Source of the DNA: Daucus carota subsp. sativus
Lineage: Eukaryota; Streptophyta; Magnoliopsida; Apiales; Apiaceae
DNA: 64,000 nucleotides
Assembly (NCBI RefSeq): GCF_001625215.2
Contig: NC_030387.2
Coordinates: forward strand, 6,228,501 to 6,292,500
Direction: 5' to 3'
Part shown: in pieces, positions 38,226 through 49,370 of the stretch
Layout of the letters: every line of letters starts with the position of its first letter
Numbering within the stretch: the stretch's first letter is position 1
Notes under the pieces: model-generated
Databases searched by the model: none
What the model saw: only the letters and a program-made list of their open reading frames with translations
Told to the model about the DNA's origin: nothing
Position numbers and translations under genes: made by a program

Positions 38226-39179
38226 ATTTAATCTATCCAGAATAATATATTTTACGATTAACTCTTATCTTTTCTGGCTAGATCAAATAAATTTTATAGG
38301 GATAAATACACGACATTATAGTAATTATTTTAAAGTTTACTGATTAAAATATTGCGGTCGTTTCATTCTCGCCGTCAAAGTAAAATTTTGGACTACGATA
38401 ATTTTAAATCTTGTAATTTGATATTTAAATTAATAAATCATTATTATATATTATTGTTATTTAAATTAATTTTAAAATTTGAAGAATGATGTATTTTCAA
38501 TTTTGAAGGTATTTTGTAACTATCTTTTGCATTTAAAATATATAGGATCTATGCGTAGCCGTCACAGATAATGAATTCACATTATTAATTAAAATAACTA
38601 AATTAATTATTTTATATATGCGTTCCTTTTGTAATTCAGATTTAAATGAGTTGTTTATAATCTAACAAGTTACATCATAATCTTGTAATCGGAAAACTTC
38701 TCTAATTAGTTTTAAAACTAAATAATATAATGAATTCAAATTGCAATTTTTTTTAGAGCAATCAAATTGCAATTTTTGATTTATTAAATACCCAACGTCA
38801 ATATCAAAGTATTCTAGTCAAACAATTGTTCGGTAATATTCTAAAGGAACAGCTATAATCGGTTAGTAATAATTTTTGTAGTCTGAACGAACATAAAAGT
38901 CTCACTTAATCTAGTGAGTATGATTTTCTAGAAGAAGTCCCGGCTCCTAAATTTCGCTGTTGCTAGACTTGGTATGCATATACACACTTTGAAAGCTCGA
39001 ATAAACAACACTGAAACTACTAGATGCACGTATCAGCAAGATCATGTCATTGTCTATCGACTAGCTAGAGATGTGAAACTATTGCATTTAACATACGATC
39101 AGCCTGGCCATCTGAGTGGGGCTGTCAAAACAATCAAATAATTAAATACGCAAGCTCTATTATGTATAGTAATCTTTAT
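38226..39179. other. AT-rich intergenic DNA
   Basis: No open frame of coding character or clear repeat seen. Confidence 0.5.
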
Positions 39180-39945
39180 TGGGTCATGTTCCTGACAACC
39201 GTGTGTCACGGAACAGTTATCCAATACATCATGTCCCAGCCGTATTTTTTTTGGTTGCGCTATTTTTTCCGCGGAACTAGTGGATTGCGCTCCCCATCCG
39301 CCGTTAATTTACGCGGATCTGTGAAATATCCTCCGCTGTAATTAATCGCGGAAGGGCTGGAGAGTCCCAGATATATCCACGACCACATACAACAGTTTAA
39401 ATACACATCCGTTACCAAAAAACACAGTAGTTCCGACAATTGCGAACAGTGTGTGTGATTTTTCTCTGCGGTCACGCGATTTGATCCGTTGCTTGTCTCG
39501 TGTTCACTGTGAAGGTTGACCACTATCATTTTTTTCATGATTGTACACAACAAAAATGTAGACATGGTGTTTGTTTTAATGTTGGTATGAATGGGTGTGA
39601 TTGTGATTGTTCTTCAGAATCCGCGTAACGTGTGTGCACTGTGTATGTTTGATTGTGATTGTGTATGTTGGGTTCAATCGATGATCTTTGGTAAGTGAAC
39701 TGAGTCTTCATTTTCCGCGTAAATTAAAAGCGGAAGGCTAAAAAACAGCCAGGCGTTCCGTGTATATTATGCGCGGAAAGCGTGCGGAATTTAGTAGTTC
39801 CGCGGGAAAAAAAGCGCGGATCATTTAAAATTTTTGTTTTTGTCCCGGCCTTTGGATCGTAACGATCCAAAGGCTGGGACATGATGTGTTGGATAATCGT
39901 TCCCTGACATACACACGGTTGTCAGGGAACAGGACCCATCTTATT
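39180..39945. mobile_element. Large fold-back element with GC-rich interior
   Basis: Left arm: gggtcatgttcctgacaacc, then cgtgtgt, tatccaa.acatcatgtccc. The right arm mirrors it: gggacatgatgtgttggata, acacacggttgtcaggga, acaggaccc. Inside are many short ccgcg/cgcgg-containing palindromes and a perfect hairpin cctttggatcgtaacgatccaaagg (39848-39872, split into cctttggatcg and its mirror). The flanks (atctttatt/atcttatta) suggest a degenerate 8-9 bp duplication, as in MULEs. A 101-codon minus-strand frame inside has no recognisable domain. Confidence 0.75.
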
Positions 39946-40714
39946 ATATGACTAGAAAACATTGAGATATATTATCTGGACAGGGTGTCTCGTATATTTC
40001 AGTGTTAGTGTACTTTTAAAAATTCATATATATTTAATATGTTTCGGATTCGTGTATTTAATTTGAAATTCATATCCGTTTTAAAACGTTTCGTGTAATT
40101 TTTATGTACTGTTAATATAATTATAATAATAAAGTCTAATTAAAATATATTTTCGAAATACATTTTTGGTATATTATATAATAAAATATATATTAAATCC
40201 TTATATTTGTACAAATTTATAAATGTATATTATATATATATATATATATATATACATGAATATATATACTGATTTTCTTAAAAATATATTTATATCGTGT
40301 ACATTTGTGTATGTATATATAATAAAAATCCAAACCTGACATTAAATTATATTGAATGTGTATTTTTACGTCGTGTACTTTTGTATTTGTTTATCAAATA
40401 TTGAAAATTAAACTCAATTTTTTCGTGTCACGTATCAAATTGTCAGGTATAATATTATGAGCTACATGAGGTGAGTGAGAGCAGGTCCAGTCCTCGTACT
40501 GAAATATATAATTATGGGTTTAATATGAAATGAAAAAAGTTATTTTGATATTAAAATAAAATTTATACTCCCTTTGAAGAAAAATTATGTAAACTATAAT
40601 TATATTTCACCTATCAAATATTTAAATAATATTATTTTATTCATCAATATTATTATAAATATTAATTTTAGAACTCTTTATATGATTATTATAATTACAT
40701 TTATACATGAGGGT
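39946..40714. other. AT-rich intergenic DNA with (TA)n run
   Basis: Contains a TA microsatellite at about 40230-40253 and repeated cgtgta-type words (cgtgtatttaat, cgtgtacttttg, cgtgtacatttg) that hint at another decayed element without clear ends. Confidence 0.4.
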
Positions 40715-40935
40715 GACGCTCGAGAGAACCGGTACTTAAAATGAAATTAGGGAAACCTATGCTGCACAACCCTAAATTTAAATATATTTTTAGGATCTAA
40801 ATTTGGATACATGTTTTTTTTCATGTTTTTTCATTGTTGCGTGTTTTCAAAAATAATTTTAAAATATAATATATAGATATTAATATTTTTTTTACATGTG
40901 AAGTTCGGAACCTAAGAGTTCTATGGATACAGTCA
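40715..40935. mobile_element. Dispersed repeat family B, copy 2
   Basis: Begins ctcgagagaaccggtact and ends near gttctatggatacagtcact. It shares words in the reverse sense with 25675-25975. Ends not sharply defined. Confidence 0.4.
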
Positions 40936-41317
40936 CTAATGGTTACCTGTTTGAAGACTAGTTTAGATCAAGTTTTTGCATGTATCGCCGAAAAAATTGT
41001 TGTTAAATCTAATATAAGTTGTGAAAAAACATCCTATACGGTGATGTGATCAGATGGTGTGTCCTGTATACAATAGCAACACCATGCTTGTTTTTTGGTT
41101 TGAATATGGGAGGATCGTAATTCGTAGGAAGTTATCAATCCAAGTACCAAATCGAGTCAGAAATGAGAAAGCTCTCTTGTACATAAACAGTTACTATTAA
41201 ACTAGCTAGCTATGAGGCCTTTTAAAATATGTCCAAAATCAAATTTATAGAGGCTCAACCGAAAACGAACAAATATTATATTATTGCATAGTTATCACTT
41301 TCTTGAGCACCCTTGCA

Positions 41318-41332
41318 CAAATATATATAGTG
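41318..41332 (+). promoter_or_regulatory. Putative TATA box of the ALOG gene
   Basis: caaatatatatag lies about 230 bp before the ATG at 41555. This would give a leader of about 200 nt. No other core-promoter evidence. Confidence 0.35.
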
Positions 41333-41554
41333 CAGTACACTGCTCAATTCTCCATGCCTTCCATCTTTTAAACACCCCCCTTCCACACCAAACTCATCAC
41401 ATCTCCTAGTTTCTTCTCTTGTTTTTTGTTTAGCAAATATATCAGTTCATATGAATAGCAAACTCTGTTTATAAATCAATTTATAAAAGAGTCTTTTTTT
41501 TTTGCTAAATAATTTACTCTATAAAAGTCTCTTGCTGATATTATTGATCCATTC

Positions 41555-42031
41555 ATGGATGGTACCATTTCACAAGCAGCCTCTTTGCCCTGGTCCGAAG
41601 CTCCAAGCCGGTACGAGAAGCAGAAGCGCCGCGACTGGAACACATTCTGCCACTACATCCGCAGCCACAAGCCAACCGATGTTCATCAGCCTGTCTGGAC
41701 TAGTTCCCATATCCTGGAATTTCTGAGGTACCTCGACCAATTCGGCAAGACCAAAATTCACAACCAGACCTGTCCTTATTTCGGGGTCCCGAAACCCCCA
41801 GTGCCCTGTCCTTGCCCGCTTCGGCAAGCATGGGGCAGCCTGGACGCTCTCGTTGGACGTCTCCGGGCAGCCTACGAGGAGAATGGCGGGGCGCCAGAAT
41901 CGAATCCATTCGGAGCAAGGGCTGTTAGGGTTTTCCTGCGTGAGGTGAGGCGATTCCAGGCCAAGTCAAGAGGGATTACTTATGACAAGAAGAAAAGAAA
42001 GAGAGGTTGTGGTTTCCAAAAGGTCATGTGA
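41555..42031 (+). CDS. ALOG-domain (LSH / DUF640) protein
   Basis: Plant-specific nuclear transcription regulator of the LIGHT-DEPENDENT SHORT HYPOCOTYLS family, which acts in organ boundaries and meristem development. A single intronless frame of 158 residues, GC-rich relative to its flanks, as expected. The ALOG domain runs from [14 protein letters not shown] (18) through [15 protein letters not shown], the zinc-ribbon-like insert with its C-P and C-P-C-P cysteines, then [36 protein letters not shown], to the terminal KKKRKR nuclear signal. The first-helix loop ([15 protein letters not shown]) departs from the common RCSG-type wording and lacks its cysteine. The protein is shorter than most paralogues, with a minimal N-terminal tail and no Gly/Ser-rich extensions. 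Which LSH it corresponds to cannot be told by eye. Confidence 0.95.
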   Translation: MDGTISQAASLPWSEAPSRYEKQKRRDWNTFCHYIRSHKPTDVHQPVWTSSHILEFLRYLDQFGKTKIHNQTCPYFGVPKPPVPCPCPLRQAWGSLDALVGRLRAAYEENGGAPESNPFGARAVRVFLREVRRFQAKSRGITYDKKKRKRGCGFQKVM

Positions 42032-42361
42032 TTCAACAAACAAATGCTGATCTCTCCATTTCTTAACAAATAAATGTATAGATAGAGATGGATTTCATAT
42101 AATTCTGTTTTCGTAAACCTTTAACAACCTGTGTTTATGATAAGTTATAGTTCTTATCCATGATCCGGTACATAAGAAGCATATATATATATAAGAATCT
42201 TTTTATGTGCTGCTTGTGCTGAGAATTAGAGAATGTTGATCATTCAAAGGCACGTTAGTTTCAAGTATATTTTTTGTCTGGATATGCATAACACTTACGG
42301 CTACAGAGTGGAGTCCTCATAGTGACCAAAATAGTAAAGAAAAACTGATACAGCAAGCGCT
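42032..42361. other. ALOG 3' flank
   Basis: Presumed 3'UTR and intergenic DNA. No other feature recognised. Confidence 0.45.
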
Positions 42362-42640
42362 GATACTCGCTCGGTCACAACCATTTATCTTCATTTTCTT
42401 TTTTAATGTCTCATCTAATTCGATATACCTTTTAAATTTTATCAGATATAATAAATTTTTATAATATAAAAATCAACTATACTCACTATATTTTTTCATT
42501 ATATATACTTATCTTATATATTAAATATCAGCCGATCTCGTTATTATCCTCACTTTTACGCAGTACTATATTTATTTACTTAACAATATTGGTGGTCAAC
42601 CCAAATGTATATATTTGAGTGGGAAGGAGGAAGTAGTTTT
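42362..42640. mobile_element. Degraded Stowaway-like MITE
   Basis: Left gatactcgctcggtcac and right gtgggaaggaggaagtagt are eroded inverted Stowaway-type ends, with caaatgtatatatttgag just inside the right end. Confidence 0.4.
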
Positions 42641-43503
42641 TCGTGACACAGTTTGTTTGGTATGGATATGAATTATTGGTTGAGTTCTTAAATAAAAATG
42701 TTCGTCATTTTGAAAAAAATTAGTCATTAATTTTGATTAATTCAAAAGATTGATCAAATTATTATAATTTAGTTTTAAATTAGTGATTTAATTTAATTTT
42801 AAATATTAATATTTAATTATTTATATATATATAATAATATGAAAAAAAATGATACAAATATGTGTCGAACGCTCTTAAAAAGTTCAATTATTCACAAAAA
42901 CTTATCAAGAATATGTTATGTAATTATATATATAATTATTGATTAGAAAATTAAAAAAATGAAAAGTTTGGTAGATTTGTAATGAAGATGAAATCTACAA
43001 TGTCTACTATTGACATCCCAGGTTCAAGCTGAGAAAATAAAATACTTGACGACAGAAGCGCAGATTGATCAAGTTTTAAGGAGAATGTTTCACATGTCTC
43101 ATGTATGGAGAGTCAAGTGCATTATTTCATGTACTTTATATCTGGGAAAAGGCATGAAAATTCCTAGTTTGGATTAGCTGGGATGTTGTCCATATAGGGA
43201 ACGATTCTGGGCAAGTGTGTTGTGGTCCTTACACTTGGGAATTCTCAGGTGTGTATCGTTGCTTGCATTACTCATGTGCAAACTACTCTCTGCATCCTTT
43301 GGACCACCTTCTTCTGCACGTAAAAACACAAACTAATTATCTATTATTTCACCCCATTCATGTCTTTAACTTGTACTCTTAGATGTACAAGTTAGGTAAA
43401 AGAGTTGGTCCTACAGTATAAAGCTTTATGTATCTATGAATTGTTTTCATACTTATAATAGTATAATACGATTTTGCGTAAAGTTAAACTTTAGATTGTA
43501 TTT
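42641..43503. other. Intergenic DNA
   Basis: A moderately GC-balanced stretch at 43020-43330 within AT-rich sequence. No open frame or known RNA that I recognise. Confidence 0.4.
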
Positions 43504-43840
43504 GCAGCATCTCCAAGAGCTTCTTTATAGTGGCTCTTAAGTGAAATTTGAAGAGCATTATAATTTTGTTTGCTCCAATAGATTTCTCTTCTCTCTCCTC
43601 AATTGTAAGAGCTACTAGTCACTCTTAACTAATATTTTATAATAAATTTGTAAGCACTCATTCTCTCTCCATCCACTTTCTTTTGTACTTTTGTGCACAT
43701 GACTTGCTTTTAATAATATAAAACAAAATAAGGAGTGAATATAAGAGGTGTTGTTGGAGTTGAACCTATATTAAATCACTAAGAATCAATATTTTATATT
43801 ATATTTAAGAGTGATTTAAGAGATTATTGGAGATGCTCTT
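43504..43840. mobile_element. Tourist/PIF-type MITE with GCATCTCCAA termini
   Basis: Left gcagcatctccaagagc and right attggagatgctcttac are inverted ends of the common plant gagcatctccaa MITE family. Inverted inner words include gagctactagtcactcttaa and agagtgatttaagag. Confidence 0.75.
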
Positions 43841-44190
43841 ACTTGGAATTGGAATAAGTTAGAGAATTTAGAATGGAATGAAAAATTGCAAATTTAGAAA
43901 TTTTATCGAGAAAGAAGAGAGTTGAGAAAACGGCGATTAAATATGAGTGAGTATTTTCTATGATTAAGATTGCAGGAAACATGATATTGAAGTGGAATGA
44001 ATATTTTTTTCGTAAACATGCGGGGTTATATTTTTAGTTCAAATAATTGGAATGACATGATGTAAAAATGAAAATTATTGACCTTTTCAGTAACAACCAC
44101 AATTCATAGGACAAATTACATTGGATCCTCCCATTCAATTTCATCCAAGTGAACTCTGCCTAAGAGAATTATTACATGTACACCTAAGGC

Positions 44191-44520
44191 TCTGTTTGAA
44201 AATGTTATTGAAAACAGTTGTTAGAAAAAATGTTGGTAATTAAAAAGTGTTGTCGTCGAAATCAGATAACTATTTGCTAACTTTTTCCATATTTGTATAT
44301 TTCGAATTATAATATAAAAATTATATTTTTGATGGATTTAATAATGAAATCTCTTATAGATTTCGGAAAAAATTAAAAGTAATTTTTTCCAAAAGTACGG
44401 GAGACATATTTTTTCTAAAAGCAACATTTGGGTCAAAAACTGTTCCTCGAAAAGGATGCTTTTTGATTTACCTAACAATTTTTCACCTTTTTTTTTTGTT
44501 GCAAAAAACTGATGTTATTA
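44191..44520. mobile_element. PIF/Harbinger-like MITE, family C (decayed copy)
   Basis: Starts ggctctgtttgaaaatgtta and contains gaaatcagataactatttg, ttttccaaaagtacgggaga and tttgatttacctaacaattt. These match in order the copy at 59796-60152. The right end is eroded. Confidence 0.55.
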
Positions 44521-45169
44521 TTTCCGAGACTAATACCAATCATGGTCTAAATGATGTTATTTAAAGATAATTGACTAAATTAGACATGCAAGACATTGTA
44601 TAAAATTTGTTGAATCTGTAATACATTTTATTTCGATGGTACTAACTATATTAATTGCTTATATTTTAAAAATGATATGTCATTATTATAAATAGAACAT
44701 GTTATTTTAACATAGTAATAGATTATGTAGAATCTTGTCAAACGTATGTAGAGGTTGGTCAAATATAGTCAACATCATCAGGTTGGCTAAAATATGTGAC
44801 AACGATGTTTCAATATTGGAGTTTTCTTTTTACATAATCTCTATAATTTATTATTTATAGTATGTATTTATTACTTTTAGTTAAGGATTCCACCGGATTG
44901 GAGATCCTCTAAAATAAGAAAAATTATATTAATCTTTTAAAGTAGAATTTTACAACGCATGTACGCGAATAAGATCTAAAGTAGAAAAAAAAGAGAGCAA
45001 ATTTCTGGATAAAATATGAATGTCAGAATATATGAGTTTTAAAAGAAGTTTATTAATAATTTTTAAAATTTTAACCAAACTAATATAATAATCCCTTACG
45101 CCATCATAAACATAGTTTTTCTCATCACAAAAGATTATTATTATATATCAAATGTTCGTAATTAAGCAA
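44521..45169. other. AT-rich intergenic DNA
   Basis: No gene or clear element seen. Confidence 0.5.
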
Positions 45170-46000
45170 TGCATAAAAAATAATTTTATTTGGATAGAGA
45201 GTTTAGCAGTCAATTAGTGGTTTAACTTGTACTAGTATCTAGTGTTTTATCATGTATTGCTGCTTACATTTTAAAAATAATATTTCTAGATGACTCAACC
45301 GTAAGGATGTGAAGATTTATATATTTTGATAATATTGAAAAAGTTTCATAAAAAAATAATTTTATTTGGATGAAGAGTTTATCAGTTCCACTAGTATCTA
45401 ATGTTTTATCATGTATTTTTGCTTAGATTTTAAAAAAAATATTTCTAGATGATCCAACCATAAGGATGTGAAGATTTATATATTTTGACGATATTAAAAA
45501 AGTTTCATAAAAAAATAATTTTATTTGGATGAAGAGTTTAGTAGTCAACTAGTGGTTTTGACTTGTACTGGTACTAGTATTTTATAATGTATTGCTACTT
45601 ACATTTTTAAAAAAATATGTCTGGATGAGCGAACCATACGGATGTGAAGATTTGTATATTTTAGTGATATTAAAGAAGTTTCAGAAAGAAAAAGTGATAT
45701 TATAGAAATTTCTGAAAAAAATAATTTTATTTGTTTTGAGATTTTAATAGTCAACTAGCGGTTTGACTTGTACTAATAACTAGACAATATCATGTATTTG
45801 TGTTTCTATTTTTTTGAAAATATTTCTCGACGATCCAAACGTACGGATGTCAAGGTTTATATTTTTTGATTATATTAGAAAAGTTTCAGAAAAAAATAAC
45901 TTTTTTTCGTTTGATATTTTAATAGTCAACTAGTGGTGTTTGACTAATATTTTAGTTATTTGTAAGAAATTCTTTTTCAAAAATATACTGGATGATAATA
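45170..46000. repeat. Five-copy ~175 bp tandem repeat
   Basis: The word aaaaaataattttatttg(g) followed by gagttt..agtcaactagtggttt...cttgtact...tcatgtat recurs with starts near 45175, 45351, 45510, 45716 and 45891. Spacings are about 176, 159, 206 and 175 bp. Copy 2 has a deletion. Copy 3 has a short internal duplication of the gatattaaagaagtttcag word. Divergence rises toward the right end. Confidence 0.85.
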
Positions 46001-46255
46001 AAAAATATAAATTATATATTTAGTTATAAGTGATGAGTTTTTATGTCAAGCAAAATAATCATGTAAACTGAAAAGATAATATGTGTTGTGTCGAGCTTGT
46101 GCAAAATTCCATCTTTTTCATTTTATTGTTCTTCAAAAATCATGGACTTAGTTTTTTTCGTTAATCATAGATATAACGAAGCTCCTATACCTTATGTTAA
46201 TCAAATACTAAACAAAAATCAACATTTTTTTTTTGAGTTTACTTAAAATCATGTC

Positions 46256-46848
46256 AGTGACTTGAAGTCACTAGTATTTACTTGGAAATTTTTTTCCCGT
46301 GTAGCTTATTTGTTATTTGGGATTCTTCCCAAGCCTCTAAATCAATCCCCAGAATTACAACAATGACTTAAAGTTATTGATTTTTTTTACTTAGAATTTT
46401 TTCCAAGATTACATTAGTGCCTTCAACTCACTAATGTTCTTTACTTAGAATTTTTTCCAGCCCTCTAGTTTTGGGGAGCTACTGTAACGATTTCATTAGT
46501 GACTTAAGGTCACGGATATCTCCAGAATTACATTAGTGACTTTAAGTCACTGATGTTTTTTAGCCCTCTAGTTCTGAGAAGCTACTGTAATGTTTTCATC
46601 AGTGATGTAAGGTCACGGATGTAACGATTTCATTTATCGGTGATCTTATTTATGATTTTTTACTAATTAGTTGGGGTGTTGGTACGTTGTTGGCTGGTGT
46701 AAATTAAATGCAATATCAGTGATCTCATGTCACTGAAGGTCTGAGGGATAATACCAACATTTTAGATTTTTCGCTCAACGTCAGTGACTTCTAGTCACTA
46801 ACGTAGCACGAGATGTGTGCACATACTGTGACTTCAAGTCACTGATGG
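46256..46848. repeat. Array of nine short palindromes of the type AGTGACTT-AAGTCACT
   Basis: Imperfect palindromes at about 46256-46272, 46362-46379, 46414-46434, 46495-46517, 46532-46554, 46597-46620, 46714-46736, 46779-46803 and 46825-46848. The best copies read agtgacttgaagtcact and agtgactttaagtcactga. Two copies sit in a ~104-bp repeat (ccctctagtt...gctactgtaa...ggtcacggat at 46460-46517 and 46564-46620). The array ends about 50 bp before a TATA box. Confidence 0.85.
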
Positions 46849-46898
46849 TGGTGTACAGCTACCTCTCCTGTCCAATTGTGTACCTATAACCGGCCCCA

Positions 46899-46906
46899 TT
46901 ATAAAG
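46899..46906 (+). promoter_or_regulatory. TATA box of the JASON-like gene
   Basis: ttataaag follows a GC-rich ccggcccca. Initiation is predicted near 46930. The leader to the ATG at 47317 would be about 385 nt. Confidence 0.5.
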
Positions 46907-46941
46907 ATCTGGACAGCGGGAAAAGAAAATAGTTGTAATTA

Positions 46942-47148
46942 ATGCTAGCAGCACAGACATACAAACAGAAAAAACAGCCAACGGTCATATTTTTCAAAAG
47001 TTTCAAATCTTTTCTTACAACCCTCTTCCTGTATAAAACTTTAAAGAAACAAAATCACTTTCTTCCATCAGGAGAAACTATGGGGTTGTTTGGGAAGCAG
47101 AAGTCATTTCTGCTTCTGGCTTCTGCTTTTCTTGACCCGTTTGTGTAA
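46942..47148 (+). other. Possible upstream ORF in the JASON-like leader
   Basis: A 68-codon frame that begins just after the predicted start site and ends inside the MITE at 47084-47310. No domain recognised. If transcribed, it would precede the main ATG and could lower its translation. Confidence 0.25.
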
Positions 47149-47309
47149 AGAAGTAGGAGTACTTTTAATAAGCTGAGAATGCTAACTTCTCTCTCACAGC
47201 TTCTGCTTCTTTTCCAAACACTTTATTAACTTATTTACTTCTCACTTCTACTCCACTTCTTCACTTTAAGTATTGAATCACTTTTTTTAAGCTTGGCCAA
47301 ACGGCCCCT
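47083..47309. mobile_element. MITE forming the 3' part of a 5' leader
   Basis: Left ggggttgtttgggaagcag, right cttggccaaacggcccc, with inverted gcttctgctttt/agcagaagc blocks inside. TAT flanks both ends, close to a PIF/Harbinger-type 3-bp duplication. It ends 7 bp before the main ATG at 47317. Confidence 0.7.
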
Positions 47310-47316
47310 ATAGCTA

Positions 47317-49370
47317 ATGGGTTGCTTTAAGATCTGCTTCGGTACTTGCAAGAATCAAAAAGTACCCACAAAACAACTTCTACCAGCTCTTCACAATGAT
47401 AAGGTTCGAATCTTGTTCTTGCTATATATCTTTCCATTATCATAAATCTTAACTATTGTTTCTTTTAGCTTCTGCCTGATTACAATTAATTTTCTTCTAC
47501 CCTTTCAGCCCACCAAGCCGGTAGTGCAAGTACCAAAGTCTGTCATTTTTGAATTCAGGTAAGAATATTTATCTTTTTTTTTTTGGAGATAATAATTCTT
47601 GGGCCTGTTACATATGTTAAAATTTTATAGTTTCTCTTTACTTCTGCGTATATTTTACCCTCGTGATGCCCTACTTTCCAAAGAGATATATTTGCTTTGG
47701 TTGAATTAGTCTAATTTTAGCTCTTTTATCTTTGTCATAGCTGTAGAAATAAAATTGATGTTCTGGCAGATGGTGATAATAAAGAGAAAGAAAGTGAAAT
47801 TTACAATCTTGGAAATCAGAAGTGTACAAATTTGGTGAATGAGAAAGAAGGGAATGTTATTAGAACTGATAATTTTTTGGATTATGGTTTGTCTAAACTC
47901 GAAAAAACTGCTGGTCTTGAAGCTCAGGAGGAGTTAAATGAATCACTCAATATAGCGAAAATTGGTGATTTGTTACAAGTTTCTTCGGATAAGCAAGTAA
48001 ATGGTTTATACAATGTCCGTCAGTTACTACAAGAAAGATCTTCAGATTCATTATATTCCGCGTCTGCTGGGAATTCAAATGGTTTAGATGATGTATTAGC
48101 TCAAGAAGAGTCTTCTGAATCTCTATTTTCGGTGTCTTTGGGATCGAAAAAGAAAGTTAATGCAGCTGAAACTGATGATGATGTTCGCGAAGAGTCATCT
48201 GATTCGCTATTTTCAGTGTCAGTTGAATCGAGAAAGCAATTCAACTGTGTAGATAATGTGGATCAGTTAGTCCAAGAAGAGACTTCTGATTCACTATTTT
48301 CGGTGTCTGTTGGATCAAGAAAGAAGGTAAAAACAGCTGAAAATGGTGAAGTTTTAGTTCACGAAGAGTCTTCTGATTCAGTATTTTCTGTCTCAGTTGA
48401 ATCGAGACAGCAATTCAATGGTTTGGATAATGTAGATCAAGAAGAGTCTTCTGATTCGCTATTTTCTGTGTCAGTTGGATCAAAAAAGAAAGTAAACATA
48501 GCTGAAAATGGTGATGTTTTAGATCAAGAAGTATCTTCTGGTTTGCTAATTTCTGCATCAATTGAATCGAGAGAGCAACAAAATGATTTCGATAATGTGG
48601 ATCAATTAGTTCAACAAGAGTCTTCTGATTCACTTTCTGTTTCTGTTGGATCAGATAAGAAAGTAAATGCTGCTGAAAATGGTAAGTTTTTCGTTCAAGA
48701 AGAGCCTTTAGGTTCGCAATTTTCTGCATCGTCTGAATCGAGAAAGCAAGTGAATGCAGTTGAAACAGATGAAAATGAAGTTACTAGTCCAATATCATTG
48801 GAGGTGAAGCACATTTGTAAACATGATAATTTGAGCCCTGTTTTTGCCAATTCGGTTTTGGGTCCTATTGAGAATCTTACTAACTGGAAGAAGGGAATCA
48901 AGGTAAAAACTGATAATTCTTGCGTAGAATTGAAGGAGAGTGAGAAGGAGAATTTGATACCCTTCAGCGTAGAGGAGCCTAGTTTGAACAAAACCATTCC
49001 AAAACAGCAAAAGCGAAGTCATTTGAAGGCAGGAGGCTCTCCAGTTTCCGTTGACACGAGCCTCTCCAATTGGTTGATCAAATCTGATGGCGGAAGTTCA
49101 GAGAATACACCTATGTTAGCAGCATTCACTTGCGAAGAACTAAAGCAGCATTCTCCTGCTTTATCGCCAAGAATTGGTACTGCTGGGAGCTACGGGAGCA
49201 ATGCTGAAAAGATTAAAAATTCTTCAGATTCAAACTGTCTCATGGTAGAATTTCAACAAACTTATAAAGGTATGGCCAGTTTTTTACCTCATTGCTTGTT
49301 TTTACAATATGTTTTATGTCAGTGAGGTTCTTAAATCTATGGTTGTGGTTTTGTAGGACAATATATTTAA
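47317..49370 (+). CDS. Repeat-rich plant protein, tentatively JASON-like
   Basis: Exons 47317-47403, 47509-47558, 47741-49269, 49357-49370, all GT-AG and in frame (559 residues). The N-terminus MGCFKICFGTCKNQK allows N-myristoylation at G2 and palmitoylation at nearby Cys. Exon 3 holds seven or more degenerate ~30-residue repeats ending ESSDSLFSVSV (about 48040-48760). After them come NSVLGPIENLTNWK, VDTSLSNWLIKS, TPMLAAFTCEELKQHSPA and SPRIGTAGSY. I remember this ordered set (…NPVENLTQWK…DASLSNWLVSS…ILGALTVEELK…) from a plant family often annotated as JASON-like. JASON itself acts in meiosis II spindle orientation. The family name is a memory-based guess. The predicted stop in exon 4 looks wrong: shifting the frame by two bases opens a conserved-looking terminus (HHSRPFPERLE) ending at 49413. 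Confidence 0.65.

Noticed and set aside
41570..41918. Minus-strand frames opposite the ALOG gene
   Set aside because: Expected shadows of a GC-rich coding exon.
48415..49022. Minus-strand frames opposite the JASON-like exon 3
   Set aside because: They mirror the coding repeats of the plus-strand exon, with no domain or independent promoter.
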